Shown one piece after another: positions 24,809-36,434 of a DNA stretch of 64,000 nucleotides. The notes below the pieces were generated by a model, which saw nothing but the letters and a program-made list of their open reading frames with translations, was not told the origin of the DNA and searched no databases. Origin of the DNA: Crocodylus rhombifer (taxonomy: Eukaryota > Chordata > Crocodylia > Crocodylidae); contig JAVSML010024012.1 of NCBI GenBank assembly GCA_038503035.1, forward strand, positions 149,595 through 213,594, read 5' to 3'. Position 1 is the stretch's first letter, and each line of letters starts with the position of its first letter. Both the position numbers and the translations under genes were made by a program.

Positions 24809-26962
24809 CCAAAGGGACAGAAAGAAATGAGGTTGAGGAAAGTATGGAACCTTTCCAAATGTACCCAGCCAATGCTATACATTGAGTGAAGGTGGGGGAG
24901 ACCTTCTGGGCTCCTACTTCAGTCAACTTCTATGACCAGTTTATACCCTGCAGCATGAGATTTTTATTATCGTTGTTTAGCCTCATTGCACTGATGCATT
25001 TCTAAATGCTCTTGAAGTGTTTATATCAACCATAATTGTGAAAATTATTGTTTCTGCAACAATGTGAGCAGTGCTCCAAGAATGGTCTTTATGAGCCACA
25101 TAAACCATGTTACAGCTGAAATCAAGAAATGGTAAATTCCTAAATTCTCAGGGATTATGCCTTTATGATGTTCATTGCTGATATTTTCACATACTCATTT
25201 TCATTGTTTTCAACTTTTGTGATGTCTCCCAAGTCTTAAGGTATCTGGTGTTTTTCCCATTGCACCTCCCAAAACCATGAGACTATTTGAGAACATCAAA
25301 TTTCATTTACAAATAAAAATAGACAGTCCTCCTGCTATAGAAAAAAGCTTGGAAATGGAACCTGAATTGATCCCAAAGGCTCTGAAACCAGACAGGAAGA
25401 AAATCCCTCCTATGGGTGTGGGTTTGGAGTTTGTCTAGCAATTTTAAACTAATCTCATGATTTTGGGAATTTTACTCATGATTTATAAACGCTTGGACTT
25501 GGCAACACTGGATTTTGCTACAGCCACACCTATTGTAGTATTGGATTAGAAAGTCTCACTACAAATATTTTTGTTATAGCTCAGTACAACACCCAACACC
25601 ATTACACCATAATAATAAAACAGAGCTCCATGCAGAGAAGCAAGGAAACACTGTTTTCCTTAGAAAACCAGCCCAAATAGGCACCATTTAAAATCTCCCA
25701 TCTTCATGCTTGTTTGGGTTCTAGGCCCTGAACAGACCTGAATTTCATCCCAAACCATGAAGTCTTAATACTTTGTTTACACTGACATCTAGTGGTCCTA
25801 GATAGAAAACTATTTTAACTAAACTAGTAAATGCACAGGTTTCCAGGAAATTTAGTTTGTTTGTTTGTCTACAGCTTTCATTAAATAGTAGCTATCAAAG
25901 AAAGACTGATAAAGTATGGATGTTAAATGAACAGACATAGATCTATGCAAAATATTCACAGTCACACCAGACAGGTGACATTAGCTTGGGGGTGAGTTTC
26001 ATATGAACCTAGGCTGACTTATAGAACCTGTTAGTTTCCTGTACTTTTGTTACAAACCAGGATTTGGGGCCAAATTTCACTTAAAATTCAAATGAAACCA
26101 AAAATTTTGACAAATTCAGCAAATACAAAATTACAAAGAGCAGAAACACAAGAACTTTAACACTGGCACAAACAGGAGAGCCTAAACCAAAGTTATTTAT
26201 TTTGGATGCATGCAAAAATAACTGATACCTATACCATATGCTATCCATATTTAAAAATGATCAGGATATAGATTTTCTTGCAAAGCCATTGTGTCTTAAT
26301 ACATATGAGGTGATGCGGTCTTAAAAGCCAGCGAGTCTAGGATTAAGTGCCTCACTACAGACTTTTTCTTTCTGAATGAAAGTGTACTGTACTCTTAAGA
26401 AAAGGACCTGAGAAATGAGAATCATAAGAATGGCTCAATGAACAGCTCCTCAATGCCCCAGTTGAATGTACAGGTGCAATTAAGAAAGTAAACTATGAGA
26501 ATAAATGGATAACAACAGAAAACAGTAAAATGCCATATATAGTCCCCATCACCTGATCACTACATTTAAAAAAGCACCAGGCTTTTTGATAATCCAGATA
26601 TAAAGGATATAGCAGAAACAGGGGCATTCAAAAAGAAGCAACAAAGGTACAGGCTATTTGTCATATGTCAGCCTACTTCTGCCAATGCCATGAATAAATT
26701 TGTAGAAAGAAACACTTTTATATACAAGTGAAAGGGCAGATCAGGAGACACTGTTAAGAGAGGTAATAAATAGGTTTGATTAGACTGACTGAGATGAACC
26801 AGGCAGCTAACGCCTGGAGGGACCTTGCAGTTAACAGCTAGTCTAAGTAATAGTAGAATTCATAATCCCTGTTGAGTTCACAGTTAATATCCAGTCTGTA
26901 GATGATCTATTGTTCTGCAATTTCATGTTAAAGCTGTTTTTAATATTTTTTGTTTGTTTCAG
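24809..26962. other. Intergenic, nothing recognised
   Basis: AT-rich sequence with no recognisable gene or repeat, apart from scattered short low-complexity tracts. Confidence 0.5.
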
Positions 26963-27065
26963 GACAGATACTCTGATGTCAGTGACAGACTGTCCAGAAA
27001 GATTAAAACGTTCTGTCACAGGCCTTTGTGCATTTCTCAAATTCATGTCCATTCATTCTACCTGA
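26963..27065 (+). other. Exon-like segment, possible terminal coding exon or pseudogene piece
   Basis: A strong acceptor (TTTTTTGTTTGTTTCAG) precedes 26963. After one base the frame reads DTLMSVTDCPERLKRSVTGL and continues CAFLKFMSIHST to a TGA at 27063-27065. The 33 codons are open and not low-complexity. I recognise no family and see no obvious partner exons, nor a polyadenylation signal just after it. It may be an orphan exon, a pseudogene scrap or chance. Confidence 0.25.
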
Positions 27066-27329
27066 TCAATGCAAATAGCAGAGGAGAACTATAAGCAGGT
27101 GATGGCATACATGACTTACGTGGAGAAGCAGGTGAATGAACCTTGTATGTTCTAGCTCATATTGATGATGTAGTCTATGTCAATAAGAGGCCACAACTAG
27201 CATCTGGATCTGTAGCAAGGCCTGGTCAGAATTGAGTTAGGTTGTCTCCTGCTGGAGAGACATAATTTGACATTTGGGGCTGCCTGTAAGCCAAGACAGC
27301 CCCAAGGATGACTTGTGACAGCTATTTTC

Positions 27330-28225
27330 CAGGACTGGTTAGAAATCATTAATACTGTACGATTGAAATGCCTATTTAATCTGTTCATAAAAATCTCTAG
27401 TAATGGAAACTCCATAACATTCTGAGTAGCTTGTGTCAGTGTCTCACTACTCTAAAAGAACATTTCCCCTAATATCCAAACTAAAACTTGGATAACAATT
27501 GATCATCTTCCTTTGCATAACAATCTTTTGCTTGTTGGAAGATTGTTATCAAGTCTTTCCTCAGTCTTCTTATTTCTAGACTAAACAAGGACTCTTCTAC
27601 AGCCTTTCACAATAGGTCATATTTTCTAAACCTCTTACTATTCTTGTCATTCTCCAATTTTTCTATATTTTTCTTACAGTATAGTTTCCAAAAGGGGACA
27701 CAGTACTCCATCTGAGGCTTCACCAGCAACAAGTAGAGCAGAATAATTACCTCTTGTGTCTTACATATGACACTTCTGTTAATACCTTCCAGAATAACAT
27801 TAGCCTTTTTTTTCTTCTTTTTCTTTTTTTTGCAGTAGCATCACACTGCTGACTCATTTAGTTTGTGCTCCCCTAGAACATCTACTTCCTCTTCTGCTTT
27901 ACTGGTGCCAGTTCATTCCTATTTTACTTTAATGAATTTGATTGTTCCTTTGGAAGTGTAGGACTTCATACTTATCTTTTATTGAATTCCATCTTGTCAA
28001 TTTTGCACCATATTTCCAATTTGTCCAGTTTGTTTCAAATTCTGATCCTGTCCTCAACACTGCTCGCAACACTTCCCAGTTTGATATCTGCCAAGTTTAA
28101 AAGTATATTCTCTATGCCATTATGCAAGCCACTGTTATTGAATACAACCAGGCCCAGGATAGAACACTGAAGAACCCCACTAAAATGCCTTCCCACTTTA
28201 AATAGCAAACCACTGAAAACTGTAC
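27330..28225 (-). mobile_element. Old CR1 LINE, antisense
   Basis: The + strand carries the antisense CR1 RT landmarks in order: AGTCTTTCCTCAGTCTTCTT (27554), GGACACAGTACTCCATCTGAGG (27697), GCAGAATAATTACCTCTTGTG (27738), TGACTCATTTAGTTTGTGCTC (27851), TTGAATTCCATCTTGTCAA (27981), and TATTCTCTATGCCATTATGC (28105). It is decayed, without a usable frame, and ends about 110 bp before the MITE at 28340. Confidence 0.8.
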
Positions 28226-28339
28226 TTTCATGTCAAATCACATTGTGTGACCAAATATCAAGTTGCACTTTGATGCTTAAGCTTGTTTGTAATTTAACAT
28301 ATTCATTATTATTTACAGTATTATTTTTGTTTATACTAG

Positions 28340-29030
28340 GCCTCCATGAAGTGGCTAGTATTTGCTTCAGATTCAGCTTTGGCCGATTCGGGGGACAGTG
28401 ATTCAATTCAGTGATTCGAATCACTGTCCCAATTCAATTCAGCCAAATCTGATTCGCGATTCGGCTGCTGCCAAATCTCCGAATCAGCCAGGCCAGGCCC
28501 ATCCCCTGCCCATCTTCCAGCCCAGCAATGGCTGCCCCACCCGCCCGATCCCTGCTGCCCCCAGTACCCCACGCTACATGGGGGGCTTTTCACAAGACCC
28601 CTAACTCTCCTCCTCACTCCGCCAGCCCCCCCACAGAGGCCCCACCTGGGCCAGCACCGGCCCTTTAAGGGGGGGGGAATTAAAATGGAAAAAACCCGGG
28701 ACTCACTGCTCCTACCCCTGGGGGCGATCCCTGCTGCCCCCCACTGCTCTGCACCACACAGGGGGCTCTGTACAACCCCCCAAAGCTGCTGCAGGAGCAG
28801 CAAGTCCCAGGGCTTTTCTCAGCTTTCCCCCTCGGCTTTGATGATTCAGACAGGGGACTGTCCAAGTCAAAGCTCTCAATCTTTTCTGAAGATTTGAAGA
28901 GCTTTGAATCAATTCAGACCTTTAAACTGGTCCCCTGATTCAATTCGGATTCGGAGATTCGACCACAAACTAGGCTGAATCTCCTCCAGATCGAATCACC
29001 AACCGAAGTTTTGCACAGTCCTAGTTTATA
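28340..29030. mobile_element. GATTCGA-rich non-autonomous DNA transposon (hAT-like MITE), copy 2
   Basis: The ends ACTAGGCCTCC and CAGTCCTAGT, with TTTTGCACAGTCCTAG at the right, bracket inverted GATTCG-rich flanks like those of copy 1 at 3035-3620. The interior (28490-28830) is GC-rich and gives spurious frames of 60-130 codons on both strands. No transposase is present. Copy 1 and copy 2 share ends but not the interior, so the family carries different cargo. Confidence 0.65.
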
Positions 29031-29668
29031 ATACATTTAAGTATTATTGCTTACTCTTTTTTTGACAATCCTATTAGTCCAGTTCCAAGCATGAATAAGC
29101 CATGGTAACTAGTGTAGCCATTTTTTCCCATTTGTAACATGCACACAGTATTCTAGATATTAAGGTGTTATATTAATTTTAAAAATCTAAAACCCAGATT
29201 CCTCAGTCTTACACATGTGAATTACTTCACTCCCATGAGTGGTCTAATTGAATTCATTGAGATCAGTCCCAAGGAATAATTATGTCTGAAAAGTACCCTG
29301 CATAACCAAATTTCAAGTGAAAAAAGGAAAAGGTGACCTAGCCAAAAAACTGATTAAATATATTCAGCATTTTATCCTGCCCTGCTCAGCATTTGCCAAT
29401 GAACAGGTTAATTTTTTTTACCAACCTAATTTACTATTCAGAATTGTTCAGTTAATAGCCAATAGACTGCTTTACTACTCATTGCAAGTTTTTGTATATT
29501 CAGAATCTATCAGGAATTGATCCAGTTCTGTATTTTCTTTCTCTTAGGATGACCTAACCTCCACAAGCTGATGCTGTCCAAGCTACTTTTGTCACAGAAT
29601 GAATTTTATTTGCCAGCTAACTGACTCTTGTACAATGGAAGGAGGTGGAAATGTTGCACTATTTTTAC
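29031..29668. other. Intergenic, nothing recognised
   Basis: AT-rich, no gene or named repeat seen. Confidence 0.5.
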
Positions 29669-29935
29669 CCAGTAGCTTGGTGGGTAGAGCAATCATCTTA
29701 GATGCGCAGTCTTCCACCTGAGGGGGACCCACACCACTTAGGAGTGCCCAAAACACCAACCTATTCTAGGGCAAATCCCTCTCACCATTTTCTGTTGAAG
29801 TTGTGCCATTTCATACAATTGCATGTTGATCAAGTCACACAGAGGAAAACAATATAGGAAATTACTCTAGAGCCTGGTGCTTATGGCCCTCGCATGAAAA
29901 ACTTGAATTCAAGTCCTAGAAGAAGTGAATATTTA
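29669..29935 (+). mobile_element. Two adjacent tRNA-derived SINE heads
   Basis: TAGCTTGGTGGGTAGAGC at about 29682 is a good polymerase III A box. A second A-box-like TAGAGCCTGGTGCTTATGG lies at 29870, and the B-box-like GAATTCAAGTCC at 29904 is followed by an AT-rich tail. They are degraded and not functional tRNA genes, because no cloverleaf can be completed. Confidence 0.5.
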
Positions 29936-30010
29936 AGTGTTAATTAAAACAGCTTCAACAAAGAGACTGAACAAGCCCTGCTTCAAAATATATGGTAACC
30001 GCGTACTTAC

Positions 30011-30211
30011 AGCATCTGTGTATTCAGGTCCCCTCAAGGCAAGGACAAGATATAACCCTGGGTATCCAACAGCTTCCATGAGATCTCCAACCAGTAGGCA
30101 TTTGGATACTTGAGAAACAGCATACTCAGAGTGTTTGCTAGCACCAGAAATTAAGATGCCTTGAGAATTGTTTTTGAGCCCCCTAATCCCTACCATGAAT
30201 CCAGCCTGGAG
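30011..30211 (-). CDS. Candidate orphan coding exon, unknown protein
   Basis: On the minus strand a branch-point-like CCTTACT, a T-rich tract and TTGCAG lead into 201 open bases ending at a perfect GTAAGT donor (30005-30010). The exon is exactly 67 codons in phase 0 at both ends, starts LQAGFMVGIRGLKNNSQG, continues ILISGASKHSEYAVSQVSKC and LLVGDLMEAVGYPGLYLVLA, and ends LRGPEYTDA. The composition looks like a folded, partly helical protein domain, with no low complexity. It matches no transposon protein known to me and no SLC1A3 neighbour I can recall. Partner exons were not found. It could be one exon of a minus-strand gene missing from mammals at this locus, a relic of one, or chance; nucleotide context favours a real or recently real exon. 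Confidence 0.45.
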
Positions 30212-30559
30212 CTGCAACATACAACAGAGACAATGCAAACAGTAAGGGACAAATGATGCTGTTTATTAACGGCTAAGGTAACCGCCTGCATTTAAAAAAA
30301 GTATAGCACAACAGCACAAAAAACTTAAAAGTAAAAGCCAGCTATAGACATCTTGATCCTTTAATGACCTATCAGTGGTTCTCAACAAGGTACCCCCAAA
30401 GTGCCAGCTCTTAGCTTTCCCTCATTTCCTTACTACAAAAATAATAGAGCAATTCTTCTGTTGCAAAGAACTCAGAAAGACCACAATAGGTCAAAATTTT
30501 TTTAATGCTATGGATTTCTATTGAAATCTCTAGGTTTATCTTGTGAATCACATATAGAT
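30212..30559. other. Spacer with a hAT end-like motif
   Basis: CAGTGGTTCTCAAC at 30369-30382 is a hAT terminal sequence, followed by GTACCCCCAAAGTGCC, probably a 5' fragment of a small hAT element. Its other end was not found. The remainder shows nothing recognisable. Confidence 0.4.
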
Positions 30560-31060
30560 GTTAGCAAGCAAAAGTCCTGTGGCTGTCGTCTTTGGCAGTC
30601 CCTTGATACAAGGATGGAACTCTTCCAGTAAATAGGGAACTGCTATGAACTGCTGAGTTCAAAGATGACGGAGGAGGCCAATCTGAGATCCACATATTTG
30701 ACTGCAGTTGTGCCAAATAGTTCCAAGAGGAAGGAAGAAGTAGATCCTGTTGATATCAGGCCACGCTCTTTCCCTGTGTCTCCATAGAGAGTTGAGTTTG
30801 CTCAAAATGATCGATGCCTTGATGTATATCACAGCACCATTGGGGATTCTTCAGTACATGAGTCTCCCAGGTATTCATGTTAAGATTCGCCTTCAAAGTG
30901 TCCATAAATTTCTTCTCTTGCCCACCTCTAGAGAGATGACCATCAGTGAGTATTAGAGTATAAAACCCATTTTGGGTGCTAGTTGTAAGAGTGGCTTTTA
31001 TACCACAATCCCATTCAGCATACTGCCAAAGGACAATAAGGAGACACACCAAGATCATGC
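30560..31060 (-). mobile_element. LINE remnant (C-terminal end of a reverse-transcriptase ORF)
   Basis: The minus-strand frame 30756-31058 contains LTDGHLSRGGQEKKFMDTLK, ANLNMNTWETHVLKNPQW, and GIDHFEQTQLS. This pattern (RGGQ-K-F-DTLK ... W ... W) is typical of the C-terminal region of vertebrate non-LTR retrotransposon ORFs. The exact clade is uncertain (L2- or RTE-like). The catalytic RT core is absent. The following 200 bp appear to be its 3' part. Confidence 0.55.
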
Positions 31061-31584
31061 TTCAAACAGACATAATTTCACCTAGACCTTTGTCCATACC
31101 CAAGATAACTCTACCCCATGCTGTGTTGCTCCATTCTGAAAAGTGGTCTCCATCTATTTTTCAACATTTCTCCATTTCTCCCTCTGGGGGACACACCCAG
31201 GATCTCCAGGGCATTCTTGGTAAACAGGGAAAGCCAGGCAAGCACTTCCATGGTTTGAGGTGCCTGACACTATACAAGAATTCTTAAAAAGTGTGCAGAA
31301 CCAGGCCCCCAAGCCATAAAAGACCTTGTTCTCCACAACATCAACAGGTAAGACAGCGGGTGACATGCATTTCACCCAACAAAGTGAACCTCCTTTGCAT
31401 GGCTATGCTCTTCATTTGGCAACATCTATTTCTAGCATCCTAACCACAAGGCTATAGACTTCCCCGAATACAAGCTGGAGAGAGGGAGTGGTCACTTTCT
31501 CTTGTTAAAACTGTGCCACCTTGTAAGAAAGAACTAAAAATTCAAAGGGCCAAAGACAGAAAGAAAAAAAAGCGAACAGGAGCG

Positions 31585-31660
31585 TGTGCTGGACTGTATA
31601 ATCTTGTGCTGAGGACACTCCTGTGGGACAAAGATGACCTGGGTTCTGGTCCCTGCTCAA
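31585..31660 (+). mobile_element. tRNA-derived SINE fragment
   Basis: TGTGCTGAGGACACTCCTGTGGGA with GACCTGGGTTCTGGTCCCTG (B-box-like) resembles the head of a tRNA-derived SINE. No tail can be defined. Confidence 0.4.
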
Positions 31661-33087
31661 AGGACTATTCATGTATGTTACGGAAACAACCATTAGATAA
31701 AAATACAGTACCAGTCCCAAACCTTACCACTCATATGAATGAGCAATCATGCTGTAGAAGCCTGTTCATGAACTTAAACTGCATGTTAAAAGGTTTGTCT
31801 GCCACCACAGCTCTTAATTCATCAATCAAATGGAATTCTGTATGAATAGAAACAGTCAGATGTAGAAATATATGTGCATATGTTTGTACGTGCAGACCTA
31901 AGAGAACTCATGCTGGGAATGTGTGTCCTAGCCTATTCCAGTCTCCCTTGTTATATCACTGAAGACTCCCATTCCCAGAAAAAAGCTTTAACAATGAGGC
32001 ATGCTTCCTAGATGTTATTTTACTAGTTTTAAAGATCAATATATCATTTTGACAGCAGTCATCACTTTATCACAAGTTTTTTCTCTATTCTTAGATGATT
32101 TCATTCAGGAGAGGTGCTGTTTCATATTTTATATCAAAGCTTAACGGAGACTTTGTTTATGAATTTTCTTCTGCCACTGAGGTAACCAACTCCCCTGCCG
32201 TAACTCCATAAGAGCAGTTGCATCAGTTCACAAGCTCACATTCATTCCAGCCTTATTGTCAGAACAACATGATGAAAGAGCCTGTGTGTCTGATGCAAGA
32301 GCTCAGTCCCCTAGTGGCTGATCAAGCTGATTCGCCTCATCTTACTGCACATCCATCTATTTGACTGAAGAACAGCTCACAGCAGCCCTCTCTGGGCACA
32401 CAATCTTAAATTTGGCACTAACACTTTCAGTGACCTGCTGCAATCTCACTTTTTACAGCAGTGTAACAAGCAAGAAGAGCTCCTGTATTACAGCCACAGG
32501 GTCTGTGTCCAGCAATGATCACAGGTTATAGAGTGCTATGTTCAGATCTTACACAGGTTTCTGGCTCACTGATGCTATACGTTACTGTGCTAGAAGACAT
32601 CCTGAGGAGATGGGGCTATGGGAGCCAGGAGGTGTGATATTTCCTTCTGAAGATCAGCACATGGCTTGAGACTGGTTTTAGTCATTTATGATTTTACTGA
32701 ATGTAATCAATGCTTGCAAGCATATGTGGTTAATGTCATGAAGGATTGACTTCAGCCCCTGTTACACCTGTCCAGCTCCAGGGACTCTAATAAGTGTAAT
32801 CAGGGCTGAGACTAGACTTTAATCAGGGTTTAGTTTCCAAGCAAGCTTCTCTTTTGTAGACAGACAGATTCTATGGTGAAGGAACTACACAGACAGAAAA
32901 AAGTGGTCAGATGTTTAAAACCCCTTCTGAGCCTCAATGGGCAGGCTATGCCATTCATTCTCTGATCTACAGTCCCAGGATGCATGGGATTGTCAACTAG
33001 CTTCCTCTTGGAGCCTAGGGCTGGGATGGAGTTCCCCAGTTACCTCCTCTAAGGCAAGGTTATGTAAATCCCTCTTCCCTTTCACAG
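31661..33087. other. Intergenic, nothing recognised
   Basis: No gene or named repeat is seen. Base composition is moderate and free of long low-complexity tracts, so the stretch may be unique sequence. Confidence 0.45.
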
Positions 33088-33124
33088 ATGAACTTGTGTT
33101 GGGCCCATCCCCAGCAGGCCCCAG
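33088..33124 (+). other. Exon-like 37-bp segment with strong splice sites
   Basis: TCTTCCCTTTCACAG precedes 33088 and GTAAGTAA follows 33124. The 37 bases begin with ATG and are open (MNLCWAHPQQAP). This could be a small exon of a non-coding or unannotated transcript, or a coincidence of splice signals. Confidence 0.2.
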
Positions 33125-36100
33125 GTAAGTAACATCACATTTGTAACGATAAACTCAAGTTTTTAAACAAGTTTCAAACATGGATGGTGGTACCTAAATA
33201 GAGAAGTTTTAAGGTAAGTATTCAACACCAGCTTCCTAGTAGCCACCTCCTTTATGATTCACCTAAATGCCTAAGTCTGTGTTTTTTTGCTACAGAGAAG
33301 CAAACAGTTAAAATTCAATTTGAAATAGCAGTTCCCAGAAGTTTCATTTACCTCCAGTAATTACTGCTCAGGGAAAAAAAAGCGCAACCCCCAGAATCCT
33401 CAGTTTGCCTGGTAGTTCCTCTTTGTAGCTGACATCATATTTACAGATATATTTTAAGCCAAGCGTGAAAAATTAGTCAAATACCAATAACTTTGTTATC
33501 CAGAGCGCTGACAAAGGAAATAATGGAGCAATTAAACACCACATTGGAACGGGCTCATTAAACAAATATAGCCACCATTCTACTGGCAGCAGCACCTTCA
33601 TTAAAACTGGGTTCAGTAAAAGGCAGAGAGGGAGAGAGAGAGGAAAAAGGAGGGGGTTGGGCAGAGAAGCGGATGCAGACATGTTTTCCAAGACTGCTTG
33701 CAGCTTGGGAAGAAGCATTGAAATGTTTTTAATTTAGACTTTTTACTGTAAAGTCAACTTTAAAAACATGGACTAGGCTAAATTCCCCTCACATGATCAA
33801 AACTAGAGGATATTCTAAGGGAAACCAAATTACTCCTTCAATAAGCCGGCCCCCTTCTGCCTGGAGCAGTGTCCTTATCTCCTGCCCTACCTTCTGCCTT
33901 ACCTCCTTATGGCATTCACTGGAGCTGGAGGCACAGCCCTGTAAATCCCCAGTGGTCAGTAGAAAGATATACTTGCTTAAGATACAGCATGTGCATAAGA
34001 CCTCTCTGCTGGAGTGTAAGCATCTACAATTGGTCACGTTCACAACATTTGTGCTGAACATGAGAAATGCTCATCTCTAATCATTTCAGTGTTATACACA
34101 GATTGACTTCCTTGTGGAATTTCTTGGGATCTTCTCTGAGATATTTGTTGGATGTCCCAGCAATAAGTAACTACCTGTTTGAATAGGTTGTTTGCTCATT
34201 TCACAGGGCTTCCCTTCTTCCCCTTGAAATTTATTACAGGTATAGATGCAATTCTTGGCCCTAAAAATATCTTCCATCTGAATCCACAAGCAGGTGTCTT
34301 GAAGTGACAGGATTCTCCTGGGTAATCTGTTTCTGCAGGCGACAAAAAAGCTCTCTCAACCTGAGTCAAAACTCGGGTAAATAGCTCCATGGCTTTGGGG
34401 GAAGTTGTGCCTGAGGAAGACCCTCCAGAGCAAGCTCCCTCTGTGGATGGTTTCAGACCAGCTGCTTCCATTGCCTGCCTTGCAGATCTTGCCTCGAATC
34501 CAGCTCCTGGAACCAAGAAGCTGTCACACGATGTAGGAATCGCATGACAGAGTAACCCCTTTCCACCCTCCCTTCCCTGCACGCACAACATATGATCCTA
34601 ATTTAAAACAAGCAAGCTCTGCTGCACAGTTTGGCACAACATTTAGTTTCAAAGCACTGGGAAAATTATTCAGCCAGCATAAAAATGCTGGAGTTGGATA
34701 TAAAAAGTAATGGTTCAGTGAGCCATCCCAGTGGCACAGCCACAGCAGTGCTGTGCAATGCCACTCAGGACAGCCAGGCTCTGGGAAGGGACTGAAGATT
34801 GCTCCTCTCCAAACAGGTGGGTGTTGAATACCTGGGGATTGGGGTGGGTGAAGCTTCATACTTCTAAGAGTGACAGTACAGATTTGCATCTCACAAATGT
34901 CATACAAGCATTGATTAATTAAAGTCCTTCTGCTGGAAGATGCATAGTGGAGCAAATACATCAACCTGGGCAGGAAAGCTCCAAGCACAGGAAGAGAGAG
35001 TTGAAACAATGCAACCTACTTCTCCAGCAGAAGTTCCTCAGGTGTTATCATGGTATGGCGAGTATTACCTGAGAGCAAGAGGTGGCCTTCAAAAAGAAAG
35101 AACATCTGTGTTCCTTAGCATGCATCCCTGGCACCCAGGGGACAGTAACATTCCTAGCAGAATTAGTTCCCAGCCCACAGGGACATGAAGCCAGTTATTT
35201 GCTAGAAAACTGAATGTTAATAAACTGTAAATGAGCACGTCCCAGTGAAACTGCTCTGCTCATTCAGTTGTCCTGCATCCATCAGCTCCCCATCTGTGGG
35301 ACTCCTGATCCACCAGTCTAAATCCTTAACTCTTAAATATACATGGAGCCCAATTCATCCCTAGTACAACTCCATTAGCTCTCATACCATGCACCCACGT
35401 ACACAGCATACCAACATTTCTTTTATGACAGGTCAGCACAATGTACACAAGCAGATTTCTTGCCACATAGTGCTCAGGCTTTGAAAAGCTGCTGCCTTGT
35501 TGCTAGTTTTGTGATGCCGTTCTCTTTTTCTGAGGATGAATCAAAAACTCAGGAGAGTTTGTTTTCTGTCTTGATTTCTTTACTCGCACTCATTTCTCGG
35601 GACAGTGATTGGTGTTTCTGGCTGAGAATGGATTCCCACCCCAACACCTCCATGCTGCTTAGCGATGTCTGTTCAAGGGTGACAAAAAGAAAGGAGGCAA
35701 AGGTGACTCAAATGGGAGGCCTGTGGGGATGTTAATGACAAAGTGTGAGGAGCAGAGAAAACTTGGGAGTAAAAATAAAGAGTTCATATTCATAGTCATG
35801 TGAATTCAAAGCAGAGGAGGAATGGGGGGAGGGGGGGCTGAGATATAAAAATGGCAGAAGGAAGGTATATCAACAGTTGACTCTCTGATTTGCAAGCTAT
35901 TAGTGTGAAGACAGGAGGAGAAGCCACGGCAGCAGATGAGATCAGTGAAGGATGAAATAGTGAAGTCCAAAATTCAAGTGTCCTGTTAATTAAAGTGTAG
36001 AATATTGCCAACACCAAGAGCACTAAATTAATTTGCAAGCTATAATGCATCAAATTAGCATTTATAGCCATTTCTAACTTGATATATTCTTCCTGCTGAG

Positions 36101-36434
36101 GCATTTAAGCAACTCTCTTGTTTAAAGCATGAGAGAAACAACCTGCTATACCCTGCAGCCACTGGACAGACCCAGTATGTAGAGGAGTTTGCATTCTGCT
36201 CCAGAATAAGTAAATGGCCTATGTAGGCCACATCTAACCTCCAACTAGGGCTTGGCTTTACTGATAGTTCAGCTGTAAAACCAAAATGTAAGCCTCCCAC
36301 GATGCATTGCAGTAATTGCTCTACATCTTCACGCCTCTGTCCAGGTAGCTAACCTGGCATCCTAGAAATGCCCTGCTACAGAACTCCTCTCTTGGGTTTC
36401 TGCAGGCAAAGGCAGACAGGAGGTCACTCTACCG
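33125..36434. other. Intergenic, mostly unique-looking sequence
   Basis: No transposon was recognised in 3.3 kb, which stands out in this window. The stretches near 33440-33740 and 35900-36120 are rich in ATTAAA/TTAAT cores and lack repeats, so they are candidate conserved regulatory DNA; a short GA-rich tract lies near 33636. A minus-strand frame of 131 codons (34196-34591, containing FEARSARQAMEAAGLKPSTE) has coding-like composition but no recognised family. Confidence 0.4.

Noticed and set aside
29669..29935. Possible tRNA genes (good A boxes)
   Set aside because: No complete cloverleaf or matched acceptor stem; the form fits tRNA-derived SINEs.
33789..34061. Minus-strand 90-codon frame with an internal CAG/GTAAGG pair
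   Set aside because: The implied exon would be only about 36 bp with an ordinary acceptor; too weak to separate from chance.
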